DNA from: a virus
Virus record (IMG/VR): IMGVR_UViG_3300043598_000012
Coordinates: 16,881 to 80,880 of that record
DNA length: 64,000 nt
Direction: 5' to 3' (one strand)
In this document: piece by piece, positions 7,130-15,578 of the stretch
Layout of the letters: each line of letters begins with the position of its first letter
Position numbering within the stretch: position 1 is the first letter of the stretch
Made by a program: the position numbers and the translations under genes
The notes under the pieces: model-generated
The model's database searches: none
Seen by the model: the letters and a program-made list of their open reading frames with translations, nothing else
Told to the model about the DNA's origin: nothing

Positions 7130-10100
7130 TGCAGCGAAGGCGAAGGGCTCCAGGCTCGTTCACCTTCATTAGCTACGTGCACACCGATTATTCGTCACTA
7201 GACGGACTCGGTACCGTGCCTGAGTACGTCGAGAGGGCCAAGGCGGACGGCCAGGAGGCCCTGGCGATCACGGACCACGGCAACCTCTGTGGGCTCCCGG
7301 AGTTCTACAAGGAGTGCCGCAAGGCGGACATTGAACCAATCCTTGGTGAGGAGTTCTACTTCACCATCGACGCTGAACGCCACCGGCTAGAGACCAAGGG
7401 CAAGTCCACCAAGCACGAGGAAATGGCGGAGGCCGAGAGCGAGGGCCTGGGCCGCTACCACGTCGTGATCCTCGCCCGTGGGCAGCGAGGCTACGAGACG
7501 CTCTGCGAGCTCTCGACAGCCACGCACCACAACTTCTACGGCAAGCCGCTCCTCGACCGCAACATCGTCAACGAGCTCTCCGACAAGGACCGGGACAGCC
7601 TCGTGTGCCTCTCGGGCTGTGCGACCTCTGTGATCTCGAGAGCGGTGCTAGCAGGCGACATGCAAGGTGCTGCCCGACACCTCATCTGGTGGCGTGAGAT
7701 GTTCCCGCACTTCTACATCGAGCTTCAGCACCACGACACCGACTTCGATCGAGAGATCAACCGAGGGCTCTTGCGGCTCGCCAAGCGGTACGAGGTGCCC
7801 ATCGTCGTCACCAACGACCCGCACTACGCCGTGCCAGAGGACCATGAGCATCATGACGCGCTGCTTGCCATCCAGACGGCCAGCGACATCGACGACCCCG
7901 AACGTTTCGCCTTCTCCGGCTCCGGCTACCACCTCCGTACCGAGCGGGAGATGCGGGAGGCCTTCTCTCGCTATGGGTCTGAGGTCTGGAAGCCAGGCAT
8001 CCTCAACACGCAGGTGGTGGCTAAGCTTTGCCACACCAGGATCAAGGACTGGGAGAGCAAGACCTGGCACATCCCCAAGTTCCCTGACGTTGAAGACAGC
8101 CAAGCCTTCCTCCAGAAGTTGACCATCAAGGGGCTCAAGGAGCTGGGTCGGTTCAGCGACAGAGAGTACGTCAAGCGCGCCAAGTACGAGCTGGGCGTCT
8201 TCGAGGAGGTGGGCATAGCCGACTTCCTACTCATCACCTGGGACATCATCGAGGAGGCCAGGCGGCTTGGCATCGGTGTAGGTCCTGGGCGAGGCTCCGT
8301 GTGTGGAACCCTCGTTGGCCAGACCATCCGTCTCCACAAGATCGATCCGATCAAGTACGAGCTGCGGTTCGACCGCTTCTTGAACCCCGCTCGCCCAAAG
8401 ATGCCCGACATCGACACCGACTTCAGCCAGGAGCGGCGGGAGGAGCTCTTCCCCTACATCATCAGGAAGTACGGCGCCGAGAACGTGGTGACTGTCTGCG
8501 CCTACCAGACGCTGAGGCTCAAGAGCGCCTTCCAGTCCATGGCCCGAGCCTACGGCATCGAGTGGAACGAGCGGCAGAAGCTGACTAAGCTCCTCGCCAA
8601 CGACGACGAGAACAGCATCGACCTCCTGCCCGACGAGCTCCGTGAGGCACACCCCGAACTGGCTTCACGCATGCTTCGGCTCTCGGGCACCAAGAAGGGT
8701 GTCAGCCAGCACCCAGCCGGAGTGATCATTGCTGACCCCAAGGATCGTATTGCCAAGATGGTCCCAGAGATGTGGATCGCCTCCAGCAAGCGGATGGTTG
8801 GCCAGTACGATCTCTTGGCAGCAGAGGCAATGCACCTGCTCAAGCAGGACCTACTTGGGCTCCGCACGATCGACACCATCGAGCACAGCGTCGATCTCAT
8901 CGAGCAGAGCACAGGTGAGGTGCTAGATCCTGACTCGTGGGTGCCAGACGACGAGCCAGGTGACGACAAGGTCTGGGAGATGCTGGCGGAGGGTCGCACA
9001 GGTGGCGTGTTCCAGATGGAGGGACCGGCCAACCAGCAGGGTTGTCGAGAGGTGCAGCCCAATTGCTTTGAAGACGTGGTGAGCATCACCGCGCTCTACC
9101 GCACCGGCGCCATGTCGGCGGGCTTTCCCAAGGTGTTCAATGAGAACCGCCGTAAAGGCACCATCGACTTCATCCACCCTGACCTAGAGCCTATCCTGGG
9201 CCACACCTCTGGCGTGGTGCTCTACCAGGAGCAGGTCATGGACATGGGGGAGTTCCTCGCTGGGTTCGACATGGTACAGGTAGACGATATCAAGGACGCC
9301 ATCAAGAAGAAGGATCCCAAGGTCTTCGCCATCATCTCTCCCCTGTTCATCAGGGGTTGCATGGAGCACAGCGGGATGAGTGAGTCGGTAGCCAAGGAGA
9401 TCTGGCGTTACATCGAGGGCTATGCGGGGTATGGCTACAACCGGTCGCATGCCGTGGCCTACACCATGCTGACCTACCAGACAGCTCGACTCAAGGCTCT
9501 TTACCCCCTAGAGTTCCTCACAGCTCTGCTCCGCACGGTCAAGGGCTCCTCCAAGGAGGCCAAGGCCAAGCGAGAGGGCTACATGAGGGAGCTCATGGAG
9601 TACGGCTACACGATGCTGACTCCTTGCATCAACCGCTCTGACGAGCTCGCCACACCAGACGTCGAGCACGAGGGTGTCAGGTTTGGACTCTCAGACATCG
9701 CTGGCGTAGGTCACAAGGCCGCCAGCAAGATCGTTGATGGGCGCCCCGAGGGAGGCTACACGTCGGTCAAGACGCTGATGGCGGTGGCCAACAACACCGG
9801 CACCATGGACCACCTGCACGACGCCTGTGCCCTGGAGGTGCTCGGGGCTCCAGGAGACCTTAACGTAGCAGAAGAGAAGCTCAACTGGCAGTTCGTCGAC
9901 CGCATGGCAACTTACCGAGAGAAGTACGCGCTCAAGGTGCGGTTGCCCGTCGAGAACAAGAACGACAAGTGCCTGATCATCGGGGAGATCCGCAAGATCA
10001 CTCGGGGCACTACCAAGGGCAACAAGCCATACGTCACCTGGCACCTTCAGTGGGACATCACGCACACGTACGATATCCGTCTGTGGAGCGGGACCGACTC

Positions 10101-10215
10101 GCTCTGGAAGCTCAACGAGGGATCCGTGGTGGCTGTGCAGGGTGAGTGGGAACCGACATGGCATAACCTGAGCGTTGGTCGGTCCAAGCAGGTCAAGATC
10201 ATCAAGGCCATTTGA
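7129..10215 (+). CDS. dnaE: DNA polymerase III alpha subunit (C-family replicative polymerase)
   Basis: About 1028 aa from ATG 7129 (GTG 7126 is an alternative). An N-terminal PHP domain (HTDYSSLDG, then ITDHGNLCG) is followed by the C-family palm: GPGRGSVCGTLVGQ near residue 386 and the catalytic PDIDTDF near 427. The conserved GYGYNRSHAVAYTMLTYQ segment is near 767, and a C-terminal OB-like region follows. It is shorter than bacterial DnaE, as in other phages. It should replicate the phage genome and, if the modification pathway operates, must accept hydroxymethyl-dUTP. Confidence 0.95.
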   Translation: MQRRRRAPGSFTFISYVHTDYSSLDGLGTVPEYVERAKADGQEALAITDHGNLCGLPEFYKECRKADIEPILGEEFYFTIDAERHRLETKGKSTKHEEMAEAESEGLGRYHVVILARGQRGYETLCELSTATHHNFYGKPLLDRNIVNELSDKDRDSLVCLSGCATSVISRAVLAGDMQGAARHLIWWREMFPHFYIELQHHDTDFDREINRGLLRLAKRYEVPIVVTNDPHYAVPEDHEHHDALLAIQTASDIDDPERFAFSGSGYHLRTEREMREAFSRYGSEVWKPGILNTQVVAKLCHTRIKDWESKTWHIPKFPDVEDSQAFLQKLTIKGLKELGRFSDREYVKRAKYELGVFEEVGIADFLLITWDIIEEARRLGIGVGPGRGSVCGTLVGQTIRLHKIDPIKYELRFDRFLNPARPKMPDIDTDFSQERREELFPYIIRKYGAENVVTVCAYQTLRLKSAFQSMARAYGIEWNERQKLTKLLANDDENSIDLLPDELREAHPELASRMLRLSGTKKGVSQHPAGVIIADPKDRIAKMVPEMWIASSKRMVGQYDLLAAEAMHLLKQDLLGLRTIDTIEHSVDLIEQSTGEVLDPDSWVPDDEPGDDKVWEMLAEGRTGGVFQMEGPANQQGCREVQPNCFEDVVSITALYRTGAMSAGFPKVFNENRRKGTIDFIHPDLEPILGHTSGVVLYQEQVMDMGEFLAGFDMVQVDDIKDAIKKKDPKVFAIISPLFIRGCMEHSGMSESVAKEIWRYIEGYAGYGYNRSHAVAYTMLTYQTARLKALYPLEFLTALLRTVKGSSKEAKAKREGYMRELMEYGYTMLTPCINRSDELATPDVEHEGVRFGLSDIAGVGHKAASKIVDGRPEGGYTSVKTLMAVANNTGTMDHLHDACALEVLGAPGDLNVAEEKLNWQFVDRMATYREKYALKVRLPVENKNDKCLIIGEIRKITRGTTKGNKPYVTWHLQWDITHTYDIRLWSGTDSLWKLNEGSVVAVQGEWEPTWHNLSVGRSKQVKIIKAI

Positions 10216-10583
10216 TGGCAAGGTGCCTTTACACTTACCCCTCTCAGGATCGATGCATGTTCACCGGCTGCGGGGAAGGTGAGGATTTCTGCCCTGCCCA
10301 CAGGATTATTATCAGAGAGCAGCGCAGCGAGCAGAAGCGGCTAGAGCGTAAGCGTCAGGAAACGGTTGAGAGGCGTCGCAACAAGAAGCCGGAGGTACCG
10401 ATGGCAGTCGAGCGGCGCCCACCTGTGATCGGTCCTCCTGGAGACCCCACTGCACCCTACTGCACCTGCAAGGGCAGAACAGCAGACCACGAGCCGTGCA
10501 CCAACTGCGGAAAGCCGCACTTCATGGACTGGCGAGAGAGCAAGCTCAAGAAGAAGGAGACCGCTAGTGGCAACCAAGGATAA
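10215..10583 (+). CDS. Cys-rich zinc-binding protein (122 aa)
   Basis: ATG 10215 overlaps the polymerase TGA. Two cysteine clusters: an N-terminal C-x-C/C-x2-H set (CMFTGCGEGEDFCPAH) and a C-terminal set (YCTCKGRTADHEPCTNCGKPH). A basic helical stretch lies between them (EQKRLERKRQETVERRR). The 3' end overlaps recA by 17 nt. Likely nucleic-acid or replisome associated. No family recognised. Confidence 0.65.
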   Translation: MARCLYTYPSQDRCMFTGCGEGEDFCPAHRIIIREQRSEQKRLERKRQETVERRRNKKPEVPMAVERRPPVIGPPGDPTAPYCTCKGRTADHEPCTNCGKPHFMDWRESKLKKKETASGNQG

Positions 10584-11601
10584 GGAAGTCACACTGCTGG
10601 AGCTGGAAGCGGCACTCCAGAAGAGGTTCGGCAGGGGTGTTATCCGTCGGGCTAGCGATCCATCTCTCGAGATCACGCGCATCCCTACGGGCGTCCTGAG
10701 CGTCGACTACCTGCTTGGTGGAGGCATCGCTCGCAACCGTCACACGGAGCTCTACGGGCAGTACAGCGTGGGCAAGAGCCTTCTGGCCCAGCGGACCATC
10801 GCTTCGGCTCAAGCGAACGGCCTGAGGTGCGCCTACGTAGACGTCGAGGGCTCCTTCGACCCTGTCTTCGCCGAGCACCTTGGGGTGGACCTCGAAGAGC
10901 TCTTCATCCCCGACGAGCTGGAGCATGGGAACGCCATCGTCGACTACATCGAGTTCCTCCTGCGCAGCGAGCTCTACGACACCATCACCATCGACTCCAT
11001 CGCTGCTCTCCTACCCAAGGAAGAGCGCGAGGCCAGCTCGGAGAAGAGTACCTACGGAGCGAGTCAGGCGAAGCTCATGAGCTCGGGGTTGCGCAAGCTG
11101 ACCACAGCCAACAAGAAGACGGCTCTGGTGTGGATCAACCAGATGCGGGACTCTATGAGCATGTTCGTCCCCAACACCACCTCCGGGGGTCGAGCGATGG
11201 GCTTCTACGCCGGTGCTCGCATCGAGATGAACCGTGTCGAGATCATCAAGCAGAGCCGCAAGCGTCGCAACGTCAAGACCGGCAAGGTGGACACGGTAGA
11301 TGTGCCGGTGGGGCATCGTGTGCTGCTCAAGGTTGATAAGGACAAGACCGGCGGGGCTCGGCAGTTCGCCCAGGGCACCTTCGTGTTCAACTACGAGGAC
11401 AGCTGCATCGACGAGATCGAGGAGCTCATCTACGTCGGCTCCGAGCTCGGCCTTGTGATGAACAAGGGCAACATGTACGCTGTCAAGAGGTTTGCTGACG
11501 AGCGTCAGAACGGTCGACCTCGTTTCAAGGCTTGGCTTCTCAAGCAGAAGGCTGTCCAGGAAGAGCTCCAGGAGCTGTGCGAGGAGCAGGTCTATGCGTA
11601 G
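10567..11601 (+). CDS. recA: RecA-family recombinase
   Basis: 344 aa from GTG 10567 with AAGGAGACC upstream. Walker A is the variant GQYSVGKS (residues 64-71) in place of GPESSGKT. The catalytic Glu lies in YVDVEGSFDP, and the L2-like DNA-binding loop in TTSGGRAMGFYAGARIEM. A phage RecA promotes strand exchange and recombination-dependent replication. Its neighbours (resolvase and Cas4-like nuclease candidates) form a recombination cluster. Confidence 0.92.
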   Translation: MATKDKEVTLLELEAALQKRFGRGVIRRASDPSLEITRIPTGVLSVDYLLGGGIARNRHTELYGQYSVGKSLLAQRTIASAQANGLRCAYVDVEGSFDPVFAEHLGVDLEELFIPDELEHGNAIVDYIEFLLRSELYDTITIDSIAALLPKEEREASSEKSTYGASQAKLMSSGLRKLTTANKKTALVWINQMRDSMSMFVPNTTSGGRAMGFYAGARIEMNRVEIIKQSRKRRNVKTGKVDTVDVPVGHRVLLKVDKDKTGGARQFAQGTFVFNYEDSCIDEIEELIYVGSELGLVMNKGNMYAVKRFADERQNGRPRFKAWLLKQKAVQEELQELCEEQVYA

Positions 11602-11857
11602 GCTCCGCAAGTGGTGGAGGCTTAGAAACTCAAGGCCCGTCTACGTCTCGCTGTACGGCTCTGATGGCGAGGTGGCAGGGCAGTTGGTGCCCTTCTACAG
11701 GGGATCCAATGTGGATGAGATCATGTTCACAAACATGCCAACATGCACGATAGAGGCCGTGTATGTCAATGGTAAGGAGATCCCGATGTTCTTCCCACGC
11801 ACACTGAACCGTGGCCAGTCTATCTTCTGGCGAGGCGAGGAATTTCACATTGGGTGA
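11594..11857 (+). CDS. Small beta-rich hypothetical protein (87 aa)
   Basis: ATG 11594 overlaps the end of recA. A basic N-terminus (MRRLRKWWRLR) is followed by a probable beta-barrel (PVYVSLYGSDGEVAG ... GQSIFWRGEEFHIG). Upstream codons in the same frame lie inside recA and were not used. Function unknown. Confidence 0.6.
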   Translation: MRRLRKWWRLRNSRPVYVSLYGSDGEVAGQLVPFYRGSNVDEIMFTNMPTCTIEAVYVNGKEIPMFFPRTLNRGQSIFWRGEEFHIG

Positions 11858-12170
11858 GTTGCCTCCTTGGCTCACTGGCAAGGAGCGGCTCCGCGAGCAG
11901 AACAGATCGAGTAGGAAGCAAGAGACAGCTAGGGCAGCTGAGGTGGGCGGCAAGCGACAGCGAGGCTCCGGCTCCAAGCATCAAGCACCCAGAGACGTCA
12001 AGACAGCAACGCACCTCGAAGAACTGAAGGAGACCGATGGAAACAGGATCACCATTGACGCCAGGGACTTCGCCAAGCTCCAACGGCAAGGACGGCAGCA
12101 AGGTCGGTCCGTCCGCTTCGTCGTCGAGTTCAAGCAGCACGGACTCCGCCTCATCATCGAAGAGGGCTAG
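11850..12170 (+). CDS. Holliday-junction resolvase candidate (PD-(D/E)xK-like)
   Basis: TTG 11850 gives a 106-aa protein with a GCGAGG site upstream. The C-terminal half has the layout of small phage resolvases: GSGSKHQAPRDV (Gly-Ser-Gly then Asp), THLEELKET (Glu-x-Lys), then RITIDARDFAKLQRQ and a beta strand RFVVEF. Asp in PRDV and the Glu/Lys of EELK would be the metal site. Position between recA and a RecB-like nuclease supports recombination. Recognition is by pattern, so moderate confidence. Confidence 0.55.
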   Translation: MGELPPWLTGKERLREQNRSSRKQETARAAEVGGKRQRGSGSKHQAPRDVKTATHLEELKETDGNRITIDARDFAKLQRQGRQQGRSVRFVVEFKQHGLRLIIEEG

Positions 12171-12474
12171 GTGCCCCAGCTGCAAGAGTGAGTACCCGGA
12201 GAGGGGCAACAAGGTTCGCTACGACGCTGGCGATGCATTCCGCCACAAGGATTGTGACGATCCATTTCATTACGTACGAGACCAGCACTCTCCTGCGATC
12301 ATGTCTCAGCACCGGGAGAGCGACATGCGGGTGCACACCAACCTCTCCTTCAGCCTTTACGGCTCGCGCATCCATGTCGAGCAGGCCTTGAAGGATCTCA
12401 GGCGGCTGTTGGAGCTGAACGGCTATCGAGATGCCAAGATCAGCGGGTTGGTCACCTCACTCAGTGGATCCTGA
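12037..12474 (+). CDS. Zinc-finger protein overlapping the resolvase gene
   Basis: The part from 12172 onward is clearly coding: CPSCKSEYPE ... HKDC zinc motif, then an alpha/beta C-terminus (VHTNLSFSLYGSRIHVEQAL). No start codon exists near 12172. The nearest is ATG 12037, preceded by GAAGGAGACCG, the same site used by other genes here. That start makes a 134-nt overlap with the resolvase gene and a Ser-rich N-terminus. Either this is a true overlap or an unusual start is used. Confidence 0.55.
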   Translation: METGSPLTPGTSPSSNGKDGSKVGPSASSSSSSSTDSASSSKRARCPSCKSEYPERGNKVRYDAGDAFRHKDCDDPFHYVRDQHSPAIMSQHRESDMRVHTNLSFSLYGSRIHVEQALKDLRRLLELNGYRDAKISGLVTSLSGS

Positions 12475-13366
12475 TAAGAAGCTCCTCTCCAAGCTCGTAA
12501 GGGCTATGAAGAACACGGAGCAGGATCCTCTGCGCCCGCTCATCGACGAGTACCTCGTGAAGCGGGAGCGGCGGGACCTACGCTCCAAGCGCCTGAAGGA
12601 GTACAGGGTTCCTCTTCTACCGGACGTGCGGCCAGGTGGGCGTCTCTCTCCCAGCGCCATCTGCGGCTGTAAGCGGCTCGCTGCGTTCAAGTACGCCGGT
12701 GTGCAGGGCGACGAGAGGATCGACCCTGACACTGAGTTGATCTTCGACGACGGCAACTGGCGGCACCACCGTTGGCAGGCTACCTTCCTCGACATGGAGG
12801 CCTTGCTCGGGCGAGAGCGGATCCGTGTGCTCGGGATCGAGGATCGTGTCGGCGACGAGCGGCTTCACATTGCAGGTTCACTAGACGTCTTGCTGGCTAT
12901 CAAGGTGCGACGAGGCAACGGGATGGTGTGGGAGAAGTACCTCATTGACATTAAGGGGATCAACACCTACGGGTTCAGCCGCATCACCATGGACAACGCG
13001 GCCAAGTCGGAGCACGTGCGGCAGGTCATCACTTACTGCAAACTGCGGCAGATTCGCAGAGGGTTGCTGCTCTACGAGAACAAGAACAGCAACGAGATCC
13101 GGGTCTTTCAGGTGCCGTTCAACCAGAAGCTCTGGCAGGAGGTCGAGGACTGGTCTTTGGAGGTGCTCGACGCCTTGGAGCACAAGCGGCTACCCCCGAT
13201 GCACCCCGAGTGCGAGGGAGGCACCTACCTGTGGGAGAAATGCCCTTACCGTCGGCTCTGCTACGGCATGGAGCCAGCTGAGGCGAGGCGTGAGACCTAC
13301 GTACACTTCAAGGGTGTCGACGAGGCTTGGGCGGCTGGCCACGAGGATTGGGAGGAGCGGGGTTGA
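12464..13366 (+). CDS. Cas4/RecB-like PD-(D/E)xK exonuclease with Fe-S cysteines
   Basis: 300 aa from GTG 12464. Nuclease core: AGSLDVLLAI (D141) and YLIDIKG (D162, K164). An early cysteine pair (CGCKR, residues 67-69) and a C-terminal trio (CEGGTYLWEKCPYRRLC) match the 4Fe-4S clamp of Cas4 and AddB-type nucleases. Such phage proteins resect ends for recombination. No cas1, cas2 or CRISPR array is in the window, so a CRISPR role is not indicated. Confidence 0.8.
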   Translation: MDPDKKLLSKLVRAMKNTEQDPLRPLIDEYLVKRERRDLRSKRLKEYRVPLLPDVRPGGRLSPSAICGCKRLAAFKYAGVQGDERIDPDTELIFDDGNWRHHRWQATFLDMEALLGRERIRVLGIEDRVGDERLHIAGSLDVLLAIKVRRGNGMVWEKYLIDIKGINTYGFSRITMDNAAKSEHVRQVITYCKLRQIRRGLLLYENKNSNEIRVFQVPFNQKLWQEVEDWSLEVLDALEHKRLPPMHPECEGGTYLWEKCPYRRLCYGMEPAEARRETYVHFKGVDEAWAAGHEDWEERG

Positions 13367-13761
13367 GCAAGCGAGCGTTCTATGGGGAGATTGACGAAGA
13401 GCTGGGTTGGTATTGGCTTTCACCGTCACCTGTTCCTGGCAACCCTCCTTATGCCGAGCTGATGAAGCTTGGCGAGCTGCCTTCCATCGAAACGCAGATC
13501 TGTCGTTGGATGGAACACCTGGCAACTAAGGGCGCCGTTTTCACCGCCGAAGGCACTCTCAAGAAGATCGAGGAGGAGATCGGCGAGCTGAAGGATGCCC
13601 CCGACGATCCAGAAGAGGTGGCAGACATCATCATCGCAGCCATCGTCTTCTTCCATCAGAGTGGACATCGAAATCTTGGCGCTGAGCTGTGCAAGAAGAT
13701 GCGCAAGAACGAGGCTCGCACTTGGGCCATCCAACCAGATGGGAGTTTCCACCATGTCTGA
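13363..13761 (+). CDS. MazG-like nucleotide pyrophosphohydrolase candidate
   Basis: TTG 13363 overlaps the nuclease stop. 132 aa. The C-terminal half matches the all-alpha NTP pyrophosphatase pattern: KKIEEEIGELKDAPDDPEEVADIIIAAI with the metal-binding EExxE and ExxD residues, then RKNEARTW. Members hydrolyse non-standard or excess (d)NTPs. Phage MazG has been proposed to modulate host nucleotide pools. The N-terminal 50 residues are unassigned. Confidence 0.7.
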   Translation: MSKRAFYGEIDEELGWYWLSPSPVPGNPPYAELMKLGELPSIETQICRWMEHLATKGAVFTAEGTLKKIEEEIGELKDAPDDPEEVADIIIAAIVFFHQSGHRNLGAELCKKMRKNEARTWAIQPDGSFHHV

Positions 13762-14281
13762 GGTTTTGCACAGCGATCAGCCAGGCGACATCTCAGGGCC
13801 TTCACAAATGGGCGTCGGCATGCGAGTACCTGCCATCGTGTTTGACATCGATGGTGTGCTGTGCGACTCGGCCCAGAGCATCGCAGATGCCATCGAGGCA
13901 GCTCATGCCGTTGCTGAGCATGTCGACTGGATCGAGTGGAACAAGGGCGAATTCGCCTGCCACCCCGAGTACGTAGCCTTGGCTCAGCTACTCGCTCAGG
14001 CGGACGTGGCGATCATCCTGCTCACAGCCCGCCAGGAGCCTTCAAGGGAAGTCACGGAGTTGTGGCTCCAGAAGCACAGCATCCCCTTCGATGAGTTGCT
14101 CATGCGACCCATGGACCACGACTACTTCACCTGGAAGCAGGATGCTCTCTTGGCCTTGCGGAGCTCCGCATTTGACGTAAAGGTGGTGCTGGAGGATTCC
14201 TCCGCACACGTCGCTGCCATTCGCCGAGAGGTCGAGCTGCCGGTGATCCACGTGCAGAACGTGGGGAGTCACCTCCAGTAG
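13754..14281 (+). CDS. HAD-superfamily phosphatase
   Basis: 175 aa from ATG 13754. Motif I is FDIDGVLCDS (D31, D33), motif II is LLTARQE, and the acidic motif IV is VLEDSSAHVAAI. This resembles phage polynucleotide 3'-phosphatase or nucleotidase domains of the polynucleotide kinase type, but no kinase domain is present. Substrate unknown; nucleotide or DNA-end repair fits the neighbourhood. Confidence 0.75.
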   Translation: MSEVLHSDQPGDISGPSQMGVGMRVPAIVFDIDGVLCDSAQSIADAIEAAHAVAEHVDWIEWNKGEFACHPEYVALAQLLAQADVAIILLTARQEPSREVTELWLQKHSIPFDELLMRPMDHDYFTWKQDALLALRSSAFDVKVVLEDSSAHVAAIRREVELPVIHVQNVGSHLQ

Positions 14282-14283
14282 CC

Positions 14284-14472
14284 GTGGCACTCGATGACAT
14301 CCCTTCCGCCGCCACCGCTGATCCCCATTGTCCGGCATGCAGGCTCGGACGAGGTGACGAGATCGACTATGCACTCGGCGGGGAGACGATCTATCAGTGT
14401 GACACGTGTCAGCACCGTTGGGCCGAGCGAGATCGAGGTCACCAGAGCTCTGCGCACAGGCCAGGGAACTAG
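14284..14472 (+). CDS. Zinc-ribbon protein (62 aa)
   Basis: GTG 14284, two bases after the HAD stop. CPAC (early) and CDTCQHRW (late) form a classic four-Cys ribbon. Highly hydrophilic tail. No more specific call possible. Confidence 0.65.
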   Translation: MALDDIPSAATADPHCPACRLGRGDEIDYALGGETIYQCDTCQHRWAERDRGHQSSAHRPGN

Positions 14473-14512
14473 GGACGCCAGGGGCGCCGCCGACTCCTTC
14501 GCCCTGGCCCGC

Positions 14513-14788
14513 ATGCTCGAACTGTTCGCCGCGGTCGATGATGTATGCTCTGAGGACGACGCATTCGCCCCCGACAAGTTGCGCATGGGCCTAGGGAGGA
14601 TTTACAGAGCATGGAAAATCTGTCGGGCGGAGTTGGATCCCAACTTCAATGCTGAACGTGATGGACTGGCTAAGGCGGAAGGCGGAGCAGTCAGTCATGG
14701 AGCAGGAGGAACCGATGCTACCATGCACACTTCTCATGCACCTGTTCTACGGCCCCGATATCGACGGAAGGTCAGAGCCCGCCCGTGA
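14513..14788 (+). CDS. Hypothetical helical protein (91 aa, start uncertain)
   Basis: The frame reads convincingly from about 14490 (SFALARMLELFAAVDDVCSEDD) to about 14690 (ELDPNFNAERDGLAKAE). ATG 14513 is the first ATG after the previous stop but has no clear ribosome-binding site. The last 74 nt lie inside the whiB-like gene. Function unknown. Confidence 0.4.
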   Translation: MLELFAAVDDVCSEDDAFAPDKLRMGLGRIYRAWKICRAELDPNFNAERDGLAKAEGGAVSHGAGGTDATMHTSHAPVLRPRYRRKVRARP

Positions 14789-15092
14789 TCAACGAGAGCA
14801 ATTGGCCAAGGCCTTATGTGCCACATGCGAGCAGCGGGTTCCCTGCCTTAGACGAGCGGTGCGGAACAGGGAGAATCTAGGTGTACAGGGCGGCATGGGC
14901 GAAGGAGAGCGAAGAGCTTACCTTCAGCACCTCAAGGATGAAGGTTACGAGAACTGTCCAGAGGATGATGTCGAGTTGTACGCATCACTTAGAGAGTTTT
15001 ACCAGAAACACGAAGGCCGCTACATACATACGCTGGAGTTGGATGTGATGGCTGAGTGGGAAGCTTATCATTGGATGCTAGAGTCCGAATGA
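14715..15092 (+). CDS. whiB: WhiB-family Fe-S transcriptional regulator
   Basis: ATG 14715 has a strong AGGAGGAACCG site; in-frame ATGs at 14649 and 14697 are alternatives. 125 aa. The four cluster cysteines are PC (C4), CATC and the C five residues later (CEQRVPC), followed by the family turn GVQGGMGEGERR. WhiB proteins bind 4Fe-4S and usually act on region 4 of the primary sigma factor. The family is restricted to actinobacteria and their phages, so it is the best host marker here. It may help redirect host polymerase to phage promoters. Confidence 0.88.
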   Translation: MLPCTLLMHLFYGPDIDGRSEPARDQREQLAKALCATCEQRVPCLRRAVRNRENLGVQGGMGEGERRAYLQHLKDEGYENCPEDDVELYASLREFYQKHEGRYIHTLELDVMAEWEAYHWMLESE

Positions 15093-15571
15093 GCTTTTCA
15101 GTACTCGGTGTAGACCTTTCGTTGACAGCCACCGGCATCAATTTGAACGACGGCAAGCCTCGACAGCACCGTCTTATCCGCACCAAGCCGGATGAGCATC
15201 TGGAGGTGCGAAAAGATCGGATCGTCACTTCCATCCTCCGCTATGCGAAGAGGTCGAGGTGCAGCATCGTGCTCTTGGAGAAACTCAACAGCGGTCCCAA
15301 GAACCACGACAACCGACCAGCTCAGGCCATGAGCGTCGTGACTCGGGAACTCTGGTTGGCGGGCATCCCTTACGATGAGGTGGCCAGCAACACGGTCAAG
15401 CTCTACGCCACCGGCAACGGTCGAGCTGAGAAGCCGGAGATGGTCGAGGCAGCAGAGGCGCTCGGGGTGGACCTGAGCGCGTACGCCAAGTCGCTCCGCC
15501 ACAACGTGGCTGATGCCATCTGGGTTGCTGCTTGGGGATACTCCCACCGAGATACGCTGTCTGTGATATAG
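15089..15571 (+). CDS. RuvC-like Holliday-junction resolvase / RNase H-fold nuclease
   Basis: ATG 15089 overlaps the whiB stop. 160 aa. RuvC layout: first strand VLGVDLSLTATG with catalytic D9, second acidic residue in IVLLEKL (E64), and C-terminal Asp in HNVADAIWVAAWG (D142). It would cleave branched DNA during replication or packaging. The genome thus seems to carry two resolvase types, this one and the candidate beside recA. Confidence 0.75.
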   Translation: MSFSVLGVDLSLTATGINLNDGKPRQHRLIRTKPDEHLEVRKDRIVTSILRYAKRSRCSIVLLEKLNSGPKNHDNRPAQAMSVVTRELWLAGIPYDEVASNTVKLYATGNGRAEKPEMVEAAEALGVDLSAYAKSLRHNVADAIWVAAWGYSHRDTLSVI

Positions 15572-15572
15572 T
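15567..15572 (+). promoter_or_regulatory. Class B -10 for HNH gene
   Basis: TATAGT then GGTGGG (6 nt) and GTG 15579. It overlaps the stop of the RuvC-like gene. Confidence 0.6.
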
Positions 15573-15578
15573 GGTGGG

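Noticed and set aside
12464-13366. CRISPR-associated Cas4 as part of an adaptation module
   Set aside because: The nuclease and Fe-S motifs fit Cas4-like phage exonucleases, but there is no other cas gene or array; the neighbours are recA and a resolvase candidate.
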